Positions 1 through 5,507 of a stretch of DNA of 5,507 nucleotides are shown here, piece by piece. Numbering within the stretch: position 1 is the first letter of the stretch; every line of letters begins with the position of its first letter. This DNA comes from Betaproteobacteria bacterium (lineage in GTDB: Bacteria > Pseudomonadota > Gammaproteobacteria > Burkholderiales > CANMPU01). The stretch lies in contig CANMPU010000084.1 in NCBI GenBank assembly GCA_947499755.1, positions 1-5,507 on the forward strand, read 5' to 3'. Below the pieces are notes generated by a model that did not search any database, was not told where the DNA came from, and worked only from the letters and a program-made list of their open reading frames with translations. Position numbers and translations under genes: made by a program.

Positions 1-401
1 ACAGGGTGAGAAAGAAAATTTACGATGGCGCCAAGCTTAAATACCCCTAGTACCAATTGAATCGCGCCCGCCAAGAGCGACAGAGCAATTGCCAATTCAA
101 TGAAATGTTGCGAGCCAACAGCCGCGAACGGAACCAAGGCAGAAGCCGTCAGGATAGAAACCATGGCTACCGGACCACTCGCGAGTTGATGCGAAGACCC
201 CCACAGGGCCGCGATAATTACTGGCAAAAATGACGCATAGAGGCCGTAATAGGGGGGTAGTCCAGAAAGCTGCGCGTAGGCCATCGATTGCGGAATCAAC
301 ACCAGAGCAACGGTAATGCCAGCGATCAGATCGGCTCTAACATTGTCGCTTTTAAACGGATACCACGCTAGAAAAGGGAAAAAACGCAATAGGATGTTCA
401 T
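1..401 (-). CDS. SulP-family anion transporter, N-terminal part (truncated by window edge)
   Basis: This is the first 133 codons of an inner-membrane secondary transporter of the SulP (SLC26-like) family, which moves sulfate, bicarbonate or dicarboxylates. The exact substrate cannot be told from this part. Reading from the ATG at 401, the frame stays open to the window edge. Residues 17-30 (FKSDNVRADLIAGI) and 31-43 (ending LIPQSMAYA) give the usual SulP entry into membrane span 1. Residues 49-79 carry the family signature: PPYYGLY, then a hydrophobic run, then WGSSHQLASGPVAM. Further hydrophobic segments lie at about 80-95 and 101-129. The C-terminal membrane half and any STAS domain are outside the window. 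The start fits the family, which begins shortly before this motif. The ribosome site is poor: a GAGG lies about 15 nt upstream of the ATG. The gene is divergent from the cytochrome pair. Family assignment is firm; substrate is unknown. Confidence 0.93.
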   Translation of the reverse strand, partial: MNILLRFFPFLAWYPFKSDNVRADLIAGITVALVLIPQSMAYAQLSGLPPYYGLYASFLPVIIAALWGSSHQLASGPVAMVSILTASALVPFAAVGSQHFIELAIALSLLAGAIQLVLGVFKLGAIVNFLSHP

Positions 402-493
402 AGAGAGTTAACGAATCCTCAAATTTCCACGCAAGGGATGAACTAAAGAGGCGCAAAACAGAAAACTAGACATTCGCAATTTGATATTCTAAT

Positions 494-521
494 TTGGTAA
501 TAATTATCGCTTATTTATCAT
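494..521 (+). promoter_or_regulatory. candidate distal promoter towards the cytochrome genes
   Basis: TTGGTA (494-499), a 16-nt spacer and TATCAT (516-521) match the sigma70 boxes in 4 of 6 and 5 of 6 positions. It lies in the AT-rich middle of the divergent intergenic region and would leave a leader of over 110 nt. It is weaker by position than the candidate at 579-607 and may be chance in AT-rich DNA. Confidence 0.2.
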
Positions 522-531
522 AGAGACGCAA
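503..531 (-). promoter_or_regulatory. candidate sigma70-type promoter for the SulP gene
   Basis: On the minus strand, TTGCGT (531-526) is followed after 17 nt by GATAAT (508-503). The -10 box matches the consensus in 5 of 6 positions, the -35 box only in 3. Transcription would start near 497, giving a leader of about 95 nt before the SulP ATG. The call is by eye and overlaps a plus-strand candidate in the same AT-rich stretch. Confidence 0.3.
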
Positions 532-578
532 CGGGACTGCTTCTATCGTGATAACTAGCTTGCCCCGATGTAAACTCG

Positions 579-607
579 TTGACCAACACGGAACTATCCT
601 TTAAAGT
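579..607 (+). promoter_or_regulatory. candidate proximal sigma70-type promoter for the cytochrome pair
   Basis: TTGACC (579-584, 5 of 6 matches to TTGACA), a 17-nt spacer and TAAAGT (602-607, 4 of 6 matches to TATAAT) stand just upstream of the first cytochrome gene. A start near 613-614 would give a leader of about 27 nt before the ATG at 641. Spacing and position are both good, so this is the best promoter candidate in the window, though it is an eye call only. Confidence 0.42.
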
Positions 608-640
608 GCGCGTGGATACATTTTCTGGATAGTTGAACCT

Positions 641-976
641 ATGAAAACCAGCGAAATTCTTATCGCCCTTTCCTTAAGTGCAGGCACATTCTTTCCTCAG
701 CTCAGCCACGCGGCGGGAGATGTCGTGGAGGGCCAAAAGAAAACCTCAATGTGTGCGGGGTGTCACGGTATCGAAGGTATGCGCACCGCATACCCAGAAG
801 TGTTTACCGTGCCCAAACTTGGAGGGCAAAACGCTGCTTACATCGTTAACGCTTTGTCTGCATATCGGTCGGGGGCGCGTAAATTTGCAACCATGCGCGC
901 GATTGCATCCAGCCTATCCGATCAAGATATCGCTGATCTCGCTGCGTACTACAGTACCGTTCAGGTGGCAAAATAA
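641..976 (+). CDS. small periplasmic monoheme cytochrome c (class I, c553/c4-like), first of a tandem pair
   Basis: This 111-residue protein is an exported electron carrier. Residues 1-24 form a Sec signal peptide (Lys2, a hydrophobic core at 6-18, and a likely cleavage after SHA at 22-24), leaving about 87 mature residues. The covalent heme site is CAGCH at 38-42, with His42 as proximal ligand. The likely distal ligand is Met85 in the FATMRAI segment. The C-terminal helix LSDQDIADLAAYY (92-104) is typical of the c553/c4-type single domain. The protein shares the GGQN/SGQN, Y-[RK]-SGAR and LAAY blocks with the next gene, but has four more residues between heme site and GQN (43-63). The Shine-Dalgarno site is weak; an in-frame stop at 602-604 and no better ATG support this start. 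The redox partner is unknown; a terminal oxidase or an inorganic-electron donor pathway would be usual. Confidence 0.93.
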   Translation: MKTSEILIALSLSAGTFFPQLSHAAGDVVEGQKKTSMCAGCHGIEGMRTAYPEVFTVPKLGGQNAAYIVNALSAYRSGARKFATMRAIASSLSDQDIADLAAYYSTVQVAK

Positions 977-1006
977 ATTTAATTCTCTAGCGGTGAAGGT
1001 GACGAT

Positions 1007-1327
1007 ATGAATAAAGTGTTAGCTACGAGTTTAAGTATGCTATTTTTGGTGTCGGGTTCGGCGTTAGCCGGGGATGCGACGGCGGGCAAAGAAAAAGCAC
1101 AAGCCTGCGCAGCCTGCCATGGTGATGGATCAAAAACTCTGATGCCATATTTTCCGCGGCTTTCTGGGCAGAACGAAGACTATCTCATTAAGGTTTTAAA
1201 GGATTATAAATCTGGCGCGCGTAACAACCAGATCATGGGACCGCAAGCAGTGGGCCTTAGCGAAACAGATATTGAAAATCTAGCGGCGTATTTTTCCAGC
1301 CAACCAGGGTTGGTTGTCAAGAAATAA
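1007..1327 (+). CDS. small periplasmic monoheme cytochrome c (class I, c553/c4-like), second of a tandem pair
   Basis: This 106-residue exported cytochrome begins 30 bp after the first and is probably cotranscribed with it. A signal peptide covers residues 1-21 (Lys3, a hydrophobic core at 9-16, and cleavage after ALA at 19-21), leaving about 85 residues. Heme attaches at CAACH (34-38), His38 is the proximal ligand and Met77 in NNQIMGPQ is the likely distal ligand. The closing helix LSETDIENLAAYF is at 84-96. Unlike its neighbour it has a good ribosome site: GAAGGTGA at 995-1002, four bases before the ATG. It may therefore be made in larger amounts. The two proteins align over their whole mature length, which points to a duplication followed by divergence. 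Small monoheme proteins of this kind shuttle electrons in the periplasm; the particular donor and acceptor cannot be read from sequence. Confidence 0.94.
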   Translation: MNKVLATSLSMLFLVSGSALAGDATAGKEKAQACAACHGDGSKTLMPYFPRLSGQNEDYLIKVLKDYKSGARNNQIMGPQAVGLSETDIENLAAYFSSQPGLVVKK

Positions 1328-1386
1328 CCAGCGTATTTCTCGAATCGCGGTTGTGCGCTTCGGTTCCAAATAATCTTCAAAACCTT

Positions 1387-1401
1387 GCGCGCAGCACGCG
1401 C
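1387..1401. terminator. GC-rich hairpin between convergent units, possible weak terminator
   Basis: GCGCG (1387-1391) and CGCGC (1397-1401) pair around a CAGCA loop, with T-G wobbles possible outside. It lies in the 95-bp gap between the converging cytochrome and nth genes. Read on the minus strand the stem is followed by AAGGTTTTG, a short imperfect T run; read on the plus strand there is no T run. It could help end the nth transcript but is not a textbook terminator. Confidence 0.28.
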
Positions 1402-1422
1402 GGCTACACTCTGATATAGAAT

Positions 1423-2058
1423 TCAAAAAATAGATTTTGCTGGGTACTCGCATAAATCACTGATCAAACACTTTTTACATTCCGGCTTTCGTGCTTTACA
1501 GACATAACGGCCGTGCAGAATAAGCCAATGGTGCGCGTTTAACTTGAAATTGGCTGGAATGAATTTTTGCAATTTGAGTTCAACTTCAAGAACATTTCTT
1601 CCCGGAGCAATGCCGGTTCGATTTGCCACCCTAAAGATGTGCGTGTCGACCGCAATTGTTGCTTGCCCAAAAGCGGTGTTCAAAATGACGTTGGCAGTTT
1701 TTCGCCCCACCCCCGGTAACTTCTCCAACTCTTCGCGAGTTTGTGGAATATCTCCGTGATGCTCGTCTAACAATAATTGGCAAGTGGCAAGAATATGCTT
1801 TGCCTTAGTGCGAAATAGTCCAATGCTTTTAATATGGTGCTCTAATCCCGCTTGCCCTAAGGCCAATATTTTATCGGGCGTGCGTGCTTTTTTAAAAAGA
1901 AATTTTGTCGCGAGATTTACGCTTTTATCGGTAGCTTGCGCAGATAAAATCACCGCGACCAGCAATTGAAACGGACTTGAATATATTAACTCTGTTGTAG
2001 GGCTGGGCTTCGCGTTGGCAAAGCGACGGAATATTTCTTCTCGTTTTGTAGCGTTCAT
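1423..2058 (-). CDS. nth: endonuclease III (bifunctional DNA glycosylase/AP lyase)
   Basis: The 211-residue product removes oxidised pyrimidines from DNA and cleaves the abasic site by beta-elimination, in base excision repair. The helix-hairpin-helix is LPGVGRKTANV at 114-124. Lys120, the Schiff-base nucleophile, and Asp138 in the AVDTHIFR stretch stand at the same numbers as in the E. coli enzyme. The C-terminal [4Fe-4S] loop has Cys187, Cys194, Cys197 and Cys203 (C-X6-C-X2-C-X5-C), again as in E. coli, and total length matches. The N-terminal segment FQLLVAVILSAQATDKSVN (30-48) is also typical. It is the last gene of the minus-strand block, 49 bp after the ferredoxin gene; the rsx-nth neighbourhood is also known from E. 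coli. No clear Shine-Dalgarno site precedes the ATG, where a small AT-rich inverted repeat sits instead. All catalytic residues are present, so the gene looks intact. Confidence 0.97.
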   Translation of the reverse strand: MNATKREEIFRRFANAKPSPTTELIYSSPFQLLVAVILSAQATDKSVNLATKFLFKKARTPDKILALGQAGLEHHIKSIGLFRTKAKHILATCQLLLDEHHGDIPQTREELEKLPGVGRKTANVILNTAFGQATIAVDTHIFRVANRTGIAPGRNVLEVELKLQKFIPANFKLNAHHWLILHGRYVCKARKPECKKCLISDLCEYPAKSIF

Positions 2059-2060
2059 GT

Positions 2061-2074
2061 TGTTTGATTAAACA
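2061..2074 (-). repeat. short inverted repeat directly before the nth start
   Basis: On the minus strand TGTTT-AATC-AAACA forms a perfect 5-bp inverted repeat ending two bases before the nth ATG. It occupies the position where a ribosome-binding site would be expected, and no purine-rich site is seen there. Five mostly A-T pairs make a weak RNA hairpin, so it may be chance; a protein-binding half-site pair is another option. Confidence 0.25.
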
Positions 2075-2107
2075 GACACTGTCGGTGACTTGTGTAATAG
2101 TTGTATT

Positions 2108-2728
2108 CTAAATCTTTCCGAATCGATCTCTTAAACGTATGCGCGCACGTTCAACCGCGCGGCTAACTGTTTTCATCTTCTGATCGCGATCACTTAATAC
2201 CGCAGACTCATTTTTTTCATTTCTCGTTTCTCGTTGTAGCCGCTGTTGCCGCGCGTTAAATCGTGTCAACGCAAGCTCTCCCTCACGTTTCTGGTCGGCG
2301 CGCGTAAACGCTGGACTTAACGAAACCATCGCTATGCAGTCTACAGGACAGGGTGCGACACAAAGCTCGCAACCGGTGCAATGTGCGGCGATGACGGTGT
2401 GCATACGTTTCGCTGCACCAACGATGGCATCTACCGGACAAGCGCGTATGCACAACGTACAACCGATGCATGCCGCTTCATCGATAACGGCGCGCGCGCG
2501 GATTTTTGTTTCACCAAACGTCGGATTGAGCGGCATATACGGTTTATTTAACAGCGTTGCTAGTTCGCGTATAACGTCGTCGCCGCCGGGAGGGCATTGG
2601 TTGATGGCGGCGTTGCCGATAGCTAACGATTGCGCATAAGGTAAACAACCATTAAAGCCGCACCGCGCGCATTGAGTTTGCGGAAGAATCGCATTAATCG
2701 CGCTAATTAGATTATTTTCTGGTGACAT
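2108..2728 (-). CDS. rsxB: RnfB/RsxB-like ferredoxin without membrane anchor
   Basis: This is an iron-sulfur electron-transfer protein of the RnfB/RsxB family. From the ATG at 2728 it has 206 residues. Cys20, 23, 28 and 45 (C-X2-C-X4-C-X16-C) make the Fe-S domain specific to RnfB, including [15 protein letters not shown]. Two [4Fe-4S] ferredoxin motifs follow: Cys87-90-93-97 ([16 protein letters not shown]) and Cys117-120-123-127 ([14 protein letters not shown]). Residues 145-206 are charged and probably helical. E. coli RsxB starts with a membrane helix; here that helix is absent, so the protein should be soluble. No rnfA, C, D, G or E lies in the window. I chose the start 4 bp after the pyrD stop; an upstream start at 2770 would add 14 residues and overlap pyrD by 38 bp, without a better ribosome site. 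Coupled translation with pyrD is likely. The electron donor and acceptor are unknown. Confidence 0.9.
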   Translation of the reverse strand: MSPENNLISAINAILPQTQCARCGFNGCLPYAQSLAIGNAAINQCPPGGDDVIRELATLLNKPYMPLNPTFGETKIRARAVIDEAACIGCTLCIRACPVDAIVGAAKRMHTVIAAHCTGCELCVAPCPVDCIAMVSLSPAFTRADQKREGELALTRFNARQQRLQRETRNEKNESAVLSDRDQKMKTVSRAVERARIRLRDRFGKI

Positions 2729-2732
2729 GCAG

Positions 2733-3755
2733 CTAACGATCAGAAGTGGAGTCGACTGCTTCCTTAACAAGACTAGGGCCCGCGTAAATAAGGCCGGTAT
2801 AAATCTGAATTAAGCTTGCGCCCGCTTCTATTTTTTCTTTGGCGTCGTTCGCGTTCATGATACCTCCTACCGCGATAATAGGAATACACCCTAAAAGTGA
2901 TTTGTTTAGCTCACGAACGACATTTGTCGATTTATCCTTGAGCGGTAGCCCGCTTAAACCCCCGCTTTCTTGGTAGTAGCGATGATCCGTGATGCCTTCG
3001 CGATCTAATGTGGTATTTGTCGCGATCACTGCATCAATTTTATGACGCAGTAGCGCTTGTGCGATTTCAGAAATTTCATCCGCCTCAAGGTCCGGCGCAA
3101 TCTTCACCGCGATTGGCACATATTTTTGATGCGTCTGCGCGAGTTCGCGCTGCGCTGTTTTTAGAGCGCCCAACAGCTTATCCAGCTCTTGCGGTGATTG
3201 TAATTGACGTAACCTTGGTGTGTTAGGCGACGAAATATTTACCGTGATATAGCTTGCCAACGCGTAGACCTCGCGGAGGCATATTAGGTAGTCGTCTGCC
3301 GCACGCTCTATGGGAGTATCCGAGTTTTTTCCGATATTGATTCCCAGAATACCTTTGTATTTCGCACGTTTAACATTTTCAACCAGTTGGTCGACGCCAT
3401 TATTGTTAAAACCCATACCATTAATAATGGCGTTTGCTTTTGTGACGCGAAACATGCGCGGTCGCGGGTTACCCGGCTGTGGGCGCGGCGTGACGGTGCC
3501 GATTTCAATAAATCCAAATCCTAGAGCCGCAAGCGCATCGATATGCTCCCCGTTTTTATCTAACCCCGCAGCCAAGCCAACCGGGTTGGGAAACTCTAGC
3601 CCCATGATCGTGCGGGGAGCGACCTCCTTTGCTGCAGCGCAACACGACAGTAATCTAAGTCTATGCGCAAGGTCTAACGACCACAGTGTGAAATGGTGCG
3701 AAGTTTCCGGTTTAAGACAAAAGAGCAGGGGACGGAGGAGAGGATAAAAAGACAC
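2733..3755 (-). CDS. pyrD: dihydroorotate dehydrogenase (quinone), class 2
   Basis: PyrD oxidises dihydroorotate to orotate in de novo pyrimidine synthesis, passing electrons through FMN to the membrane quinone pool. The 340-residue length and the N-terminal extension at about 1-40 ([20 protein letters not shown]), which binds the membrane and quinone, mark class 2. FMN- and substrate-site motifs are in order: [14 protein letters not shown] (57-70, Lys67), [17 protein letters not shown] (84-100), [10 protein letters not shown] (111-120), GINIGKN (138-144), NISSPNT (173-179, which holds the catalytic Ser), AVKIAPDL (216-223), ATNTT (245-249), GGLSG (265-269) and AVGGI (295-299). The start is a GTG; it agrees with the family's N-terminus. 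There is no strong ribosome site. An in-frame TAG lies one codon before it, ending the small open frame between nhaB and pyrD. A TACAAT box (3803-3798) could be an internal -10 but lacks a good -35. Confidence 0.97.
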   Translation of the reverse strand: MSFYPLLRPLLFCLKPETSHHFTLWSLDLAHRLRLLSCCAAAKEVAPRTIMGLEFPNPVGLAAGLDKNGEHIDALAALGFGFIEIGTVTPRPQPGNPRPRMFRVTKANAIINGMGFNNNGVDQLVENVKRAKYKGILGINIGKNSDTPIERAADDYLICLREVYALASYITVNISSPNTPRLRQLQSPQELDKLLGALKTAQRELAQTHQKYVPIAVKIAPDLEADEISEIAQALLRHKIDAVIATNTTLDREGITDHRYYQESGGLSGLPLKDKSTNVVRELNKSLLGCIPIIAVGGIMNANDAKEKIEAGASLIQIYTGLIYAGPSLVKEAVDSTSDR

Positions 3756-3758
3756 TCG

Positions 3759-3878
3759 CTAAACTTTCGATAGATCAATTTTCGTTAGATGGCCGCTATT
3801 GTAGCGCGAAACATAGGGTGAAGGTGCAGGGAGGATTCGATCAACGGGAATATAGGTTCCGACTTTCAGTATCTTCAC
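3759..3878 (-). CDS. possible 39-residue small ORF between nhaB and pyrD
   Basis: I do not recognise this product. A GTG one base after the nhaB TGA opens a frame of 39 codons that ends in TAG three bases before the pyrD GTG, so it fills the gap almost exactly. It is in the pyrD frame. The peptide has a plausible, mixed composition (it starts VKILKVGTYIPVD and ends SGHLTKIDLSKV), with no signal peptide, membrane span or Cys motif. The frame is actually open from 3917, so a TTG at 3896 inside nhaB is another possible start (45 residues). Neither start has a clear Shine-Dalgarno site; translation would depend on coupling to nhaB. A run of about 50 codons without a stop can arise by chance, so this may be non-coding leader DNA for pyrD. 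Confidence 0.28.
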   Translation of the reverse strand: MKILKVGTYIPVDRILPAPSPYVSRYNSGHLTKIDLSKV

Positions 3879-3879
3879 G

Positions 3880-5382
3880 TCAGAGAAGGTAGGCAACGCA
3901 CAACAGCCCAGTTCCTGTCATAACCAACGCGTAAGGGAGCGCCATCCACAGCATACGCAAATACGAGAGACGTATGAGTGGCGCCAGCGCGGAGGTGAGC
4001 AAAAACAGAAATGCGGCTTGGCCGTTGGGAGTTGCGACGCTCGGAATGTTGCTGCCGGTGTTGATGGCCACCGCGATAAGGTTGAATTGCTCTAACGATA
4101 TTATTCCAGCGTTAAATGCCGATTTTGCCTCGGTGATATAAATGGTTGCCACGAAGACATTGTCGCTCACCATCGATAGCAAACCATTTGCGAGGTAGAA
4201 CACGACGAGTTGTGTTGTCCCTTGAAACGAAAGCGCCCAGTGAATAATAGGTGTAAACATTCCGCTTTGATGTATGACAGCGATGATCGCAAAGAAAACC
4301 ACGAGTAACGCCGTGAAGGGTAGCGCTTCCTGAAACGCCCGCCCGATACGATGTTCCTCAGTTACCCCGTTGAGCGCGGTCGCGAGTACGACAACGGCAA
4401 GCCCGATAATACCGACCTCCGCTACATGAAAGGCAAGAGCAAGCACCAAGAACCCTGCTGCTAGTGCTTGCACGATCAAGACCGCACGCTCCCGGGAATC
4501 GCGTCTTTGCGTCTGATTGGCCTCGTACTCGGTCAATACGCGACGTACCGGTTCCGGCAATGTGACTCCATAACCAAACCACTTCAGTTTTTCAAGCGCC
4601 ACACACGTAAAAAGCCCTGCCGCTAACGTGGGCATCGACACCGGCATCATGCGGAGAAAAAATTCCTGAAACTGCCACCCAGCTTCGTGCGCAATCAGCA
4701 AATTCTGTGGTTCACCTACCAACGTGGCCACGCCACCGAGTGTAGTTCCGACCGCTGCATGCATCATGAGGCTGCGCAAGAAATCACGAAATTGAGCGAG
4801 ATCCTTTCGGTGATGTTCGTGAATTTCGCTATCTCCACCATGATCGTGTTCATGTTCAAAGCGCTTTCCGGAAGCAAATTTGTGGTACATCCCATAAAAA
4901 CCGGTAGCCACCGTAATCACGACGGCCACGACGGTAAGGGCGTCGAGAAACGCGGACAACAACGCCGCGGTAAAACAGAACGCGAGAGACAACAGAGTTT
5001 TGGATCGAATCCCCAGAATAATTTTGGTAAAACAAAACAGCAACAAGTCTCTAAGAAAGTAAATACCGGCGACCATGAACATCATCAGCATGATGACAGG
5101 GAAATTATGCAGTGTTTCGTTATACACGGCTTGGGGCGACGCCATGCCGATAGCGATGGCTTCGATCGCGAGCAAGCCTCCCGGCTGCAGCGGATAGCAC
5201 TTTAACGCCATCGCCAAAGTGAAAATAAACTCAACCACCAAAAGCCATCCTGCGACGAAAGGGCCTAGGGTAATGAACACGACTGGGTTCGCAACAAGAA
5301 AACCGATAACGGTCGCTTTATACCAACCAGGAGAGTTACCGAGGAAATTCTCGTTAAATGCTTGCGTTAGCGTATAGGCCAT
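3880..5382 (-). CDS. nhaB: Na+/H+ antiporter NhaB
   Basis: NhaB is an inner-membrane antiporter that expels Na+ in exchange for H+, for sodium tolerance and pH control. The 500-residue protein follows E. coli NhaB closely as I remember it: [11 protein letters not shown] (12-22), [20 protein letters not shown] (41-60), [11 protein letters not shown] (145-155), [17 protein letters not shown] (202-218), [10 protein letters not shown] (222-231), [13 protein letters not shown] (268-280), [15 protein letters not shown] (406-420) and [20 protein letters not shown] (451-470). About a dozen hydrophobic segments are visible. Asp147, an acidic residue reported as important for transport in Vibrio NhaB, is kept; Asp407 is a second buried acid. 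The cytoplasmic loop at 176-191 is rich in His (177, 179, 181, 188, 190, 191) and acids. The protein stops just after its last membrane segment, some 13 residues short of E. coli NhaB. It starts 43 bp after the upstream gene and no terminator follows it, so transcription may enter pyrD. Confidence 0.96.
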   Translation of the reverse strand: MAYTLTQAFNENFLGNSPGWYKATVIGFLVANPVVFITLGPFVAGWLLVVEFIFTLAMALKCYPLQPGGLLAIEAIAIGMASPQAVYNETLHNFPVIMLMMFMVAGIYFLRDLLLFCFTKIILGIRSKTLLSLAFCFTAALLSAFLDALTVVAVVITVATGFYGMYHKFASGKRFEHEHDHGGDSEIHEHHRKDLAQFRDFLRSLMMHAAVGTTLGGVATLVGEPQNLLIAHEAGWQFQEFFLRMMPVSMPTLAAGLFTCVALEKLKWFGYGVTLPEPVRRVLTEYEANQTQRRDSRERAVLIVQALAAGFLVLALAFHVAEVGIIGLAVVVLATALNGVTEEHRIGRAFQEALPFTALLVVFFAIIAVIHQSGMFTPIIHWALSFQGTTQLVVFYLANGLLSMVSDNVFVATIYITEAKSAFNAGIISLEQFNLIAVAINTGSNIPSVATPNGQAAFLFLLTSALAPLIRLSYLRMLWMALPYALVMTGTGLLCVAYLL

Positions 5383-5425
5383 GTACCGTTATTTTTGTTT
5401 TTTAGTAGCGCAATTGTGTATAAGA

Positions 5426-5507
5426 TTATTTTTCCAATTTAGTGATCTTTGATCCTTCGAAAGTGAGGTTGTACATCAACCCTTTGTTAGAAAAGATAAA
5501 CCCGATA
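5426..5507 (-). CDS. C-terminus of a probable SYLF/Ysc84-like lipid-binding protein (truncated)
   Basis: Only the last 26 codons and a TAA stop (5428-5426) are inside the window; the gene enters from the right edge. The readable end is IGFIFSNKGLMYNLTFEG (codons 1-18) followed by SKITKLEK. The pattern G-F-[IV]-x-[ST]-N-x-GLM-x-[ND]-L-[ST]-x-EG-[ST]-K-[IVF]-T-[KR]-L is how I remember bacterial Ysc84/SYLF-domain proteins ending. These are exported or lipid-linked proteins of poorly known role. The match is from memory over a short stretch, so the coding call is firmer than the family name. The gene lies 43 bp upstream of nhaB in the same direction, with no visible hairpin between them. Confidence 0.58.
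   Translation of the reverse strand, partial: IGFIFSNKGLMYNLTFEGSKITKLEK

Noticed and set aside
678..1010. Plus-strand 110-codon open frame overlapping the first cytochrome gene and the start of the second
   Set aside because: It is a +1 shadow of a gene with a clear signal peptide, CxxCH and Met ligand; its own translation has no family pattern.
1298..1315. Seven-base stem with CAGG loop at the end of the second cytochrome gene
   Set aside because: It lies inside the coding sequence (Ser-Gln-Pro-Gly-Leu-Val) and is not followed by a T run, so it does not look like a terminator.
2108..2728. Idea that the ferredoxin is a PyrK-like partner of PyrD
   Set aside because: PyrK belongs with class 1B PyrD and binds FAD and a [2Fe-2S] cluster; this PyrD is class 2 with its own quinone-binding N-terminus, and the cysteine pattern is RnfB.
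3310..3747. Plus-strand 145-codon frame opposite pyrD
   Set aside because: It is antisense to intact pyrD motifs and has no ribosome site or family pattern.
3759..3882. Idea that the nhaB C-terminus is cut by a frameshift and continues in the gap
   Set aside because: The gap translation does not resemble the C-terminal tail of E. coli NhaB as I remember it, and the protein already ends just after its last membrane segment.
4687..5205. Plus-strand 172-codon frame opposite nhaB
   Set aside because: It is antisense to a strongly conserved part of nhaB; the Gln/His/Arg-rich translation mirrors nhaB codons and resembles no known protein.
5381..5452. Short plus-strand frame starting at the base overlapping the nhaB start
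   Set aside because: It has only 23 codons, no ribosome site, and lies opposite nhaB's leader and the upstream gene's end.
5467..5481. Inverted repeat GGTTG-TACAT-CAACC near the right edge
   Set aside because: It falls inside the readable C-terminal codons of the partial upstream gene; with only five pairs, coding sequence explains it well enough.

Overview
The window reads as ordinary chromosomal DNA of a Gram-negative proteobacterium. The evidence is a short RnfB/RsxB-type ferredoxin next to nth, a quinone-linked class 2 PyrD, an NhaB-type Na+/H+ antiporter, and Sec-exported class I c-type cytochromes. The membrane-anchor-free RsxB beside nth leans towards Betaproteobacteria or a close relative, but this is inference from gene content only. 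No mobile element, CRISPR array, tRNA or rRNA is visible.

Layout. The left edge (1-401, minus) is the N-terminal 133 codons of a SulP-family anion transporter, cut by the window end. A 239-bp divergent intergenic region follows, with candidate sigma70-type promoters facing both ways. Next come two tandem plus-strand genes for small periplasmic monoheme cytochromes c (641-976 and 1007-1327). They are related to each other and are probably a duplicated, cotranscribed pair. They converge on a long minus-strand block; a GC-rich hairpin near 1387-1401 lies in the 95-bp gap between the two transcription units.

The minus-strand block, in transcription order, is: the last 26 codons of an upstream gene whose C-terminus looks like a SYLF/Ysc84 protein (5426-5507), nhaB (3880-5382), a possible 39-codon small ORF filling the gap (3759-3878), pyrD (2733-3755), a soluble rsxB-like ferredoxin (2108-2728) and nth (1423-2058). 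No clear terminator separates these genes. The pyrD/rsxB gap is only 4 bp, so pyrD, rsxB and nth probably form one operon, and nhaB may read into it. Functions: NhaB exchanges Na+ for H+ at the inner membrane, PyrD passes dihydroorotate electrons to the quinone pool, the ferredoxin carries low-potential electrons, and Nth is an iron-sulfur DNA glycosylase. The last three all relate to redox or Fe-S chemistry, but a shared pathway is not shown.

The most unusual points are these: the nhaB-pyrD gap is an open frame that lies in the pyrD frame and is separated from the pyrD GTG start by one TAG and one sense codon; NhaB has a His/acid-rich cytoplasmic loop; and the RnfB-like protein lacks its membrane anchor. 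I found no convincing undescribed multi-gene system.
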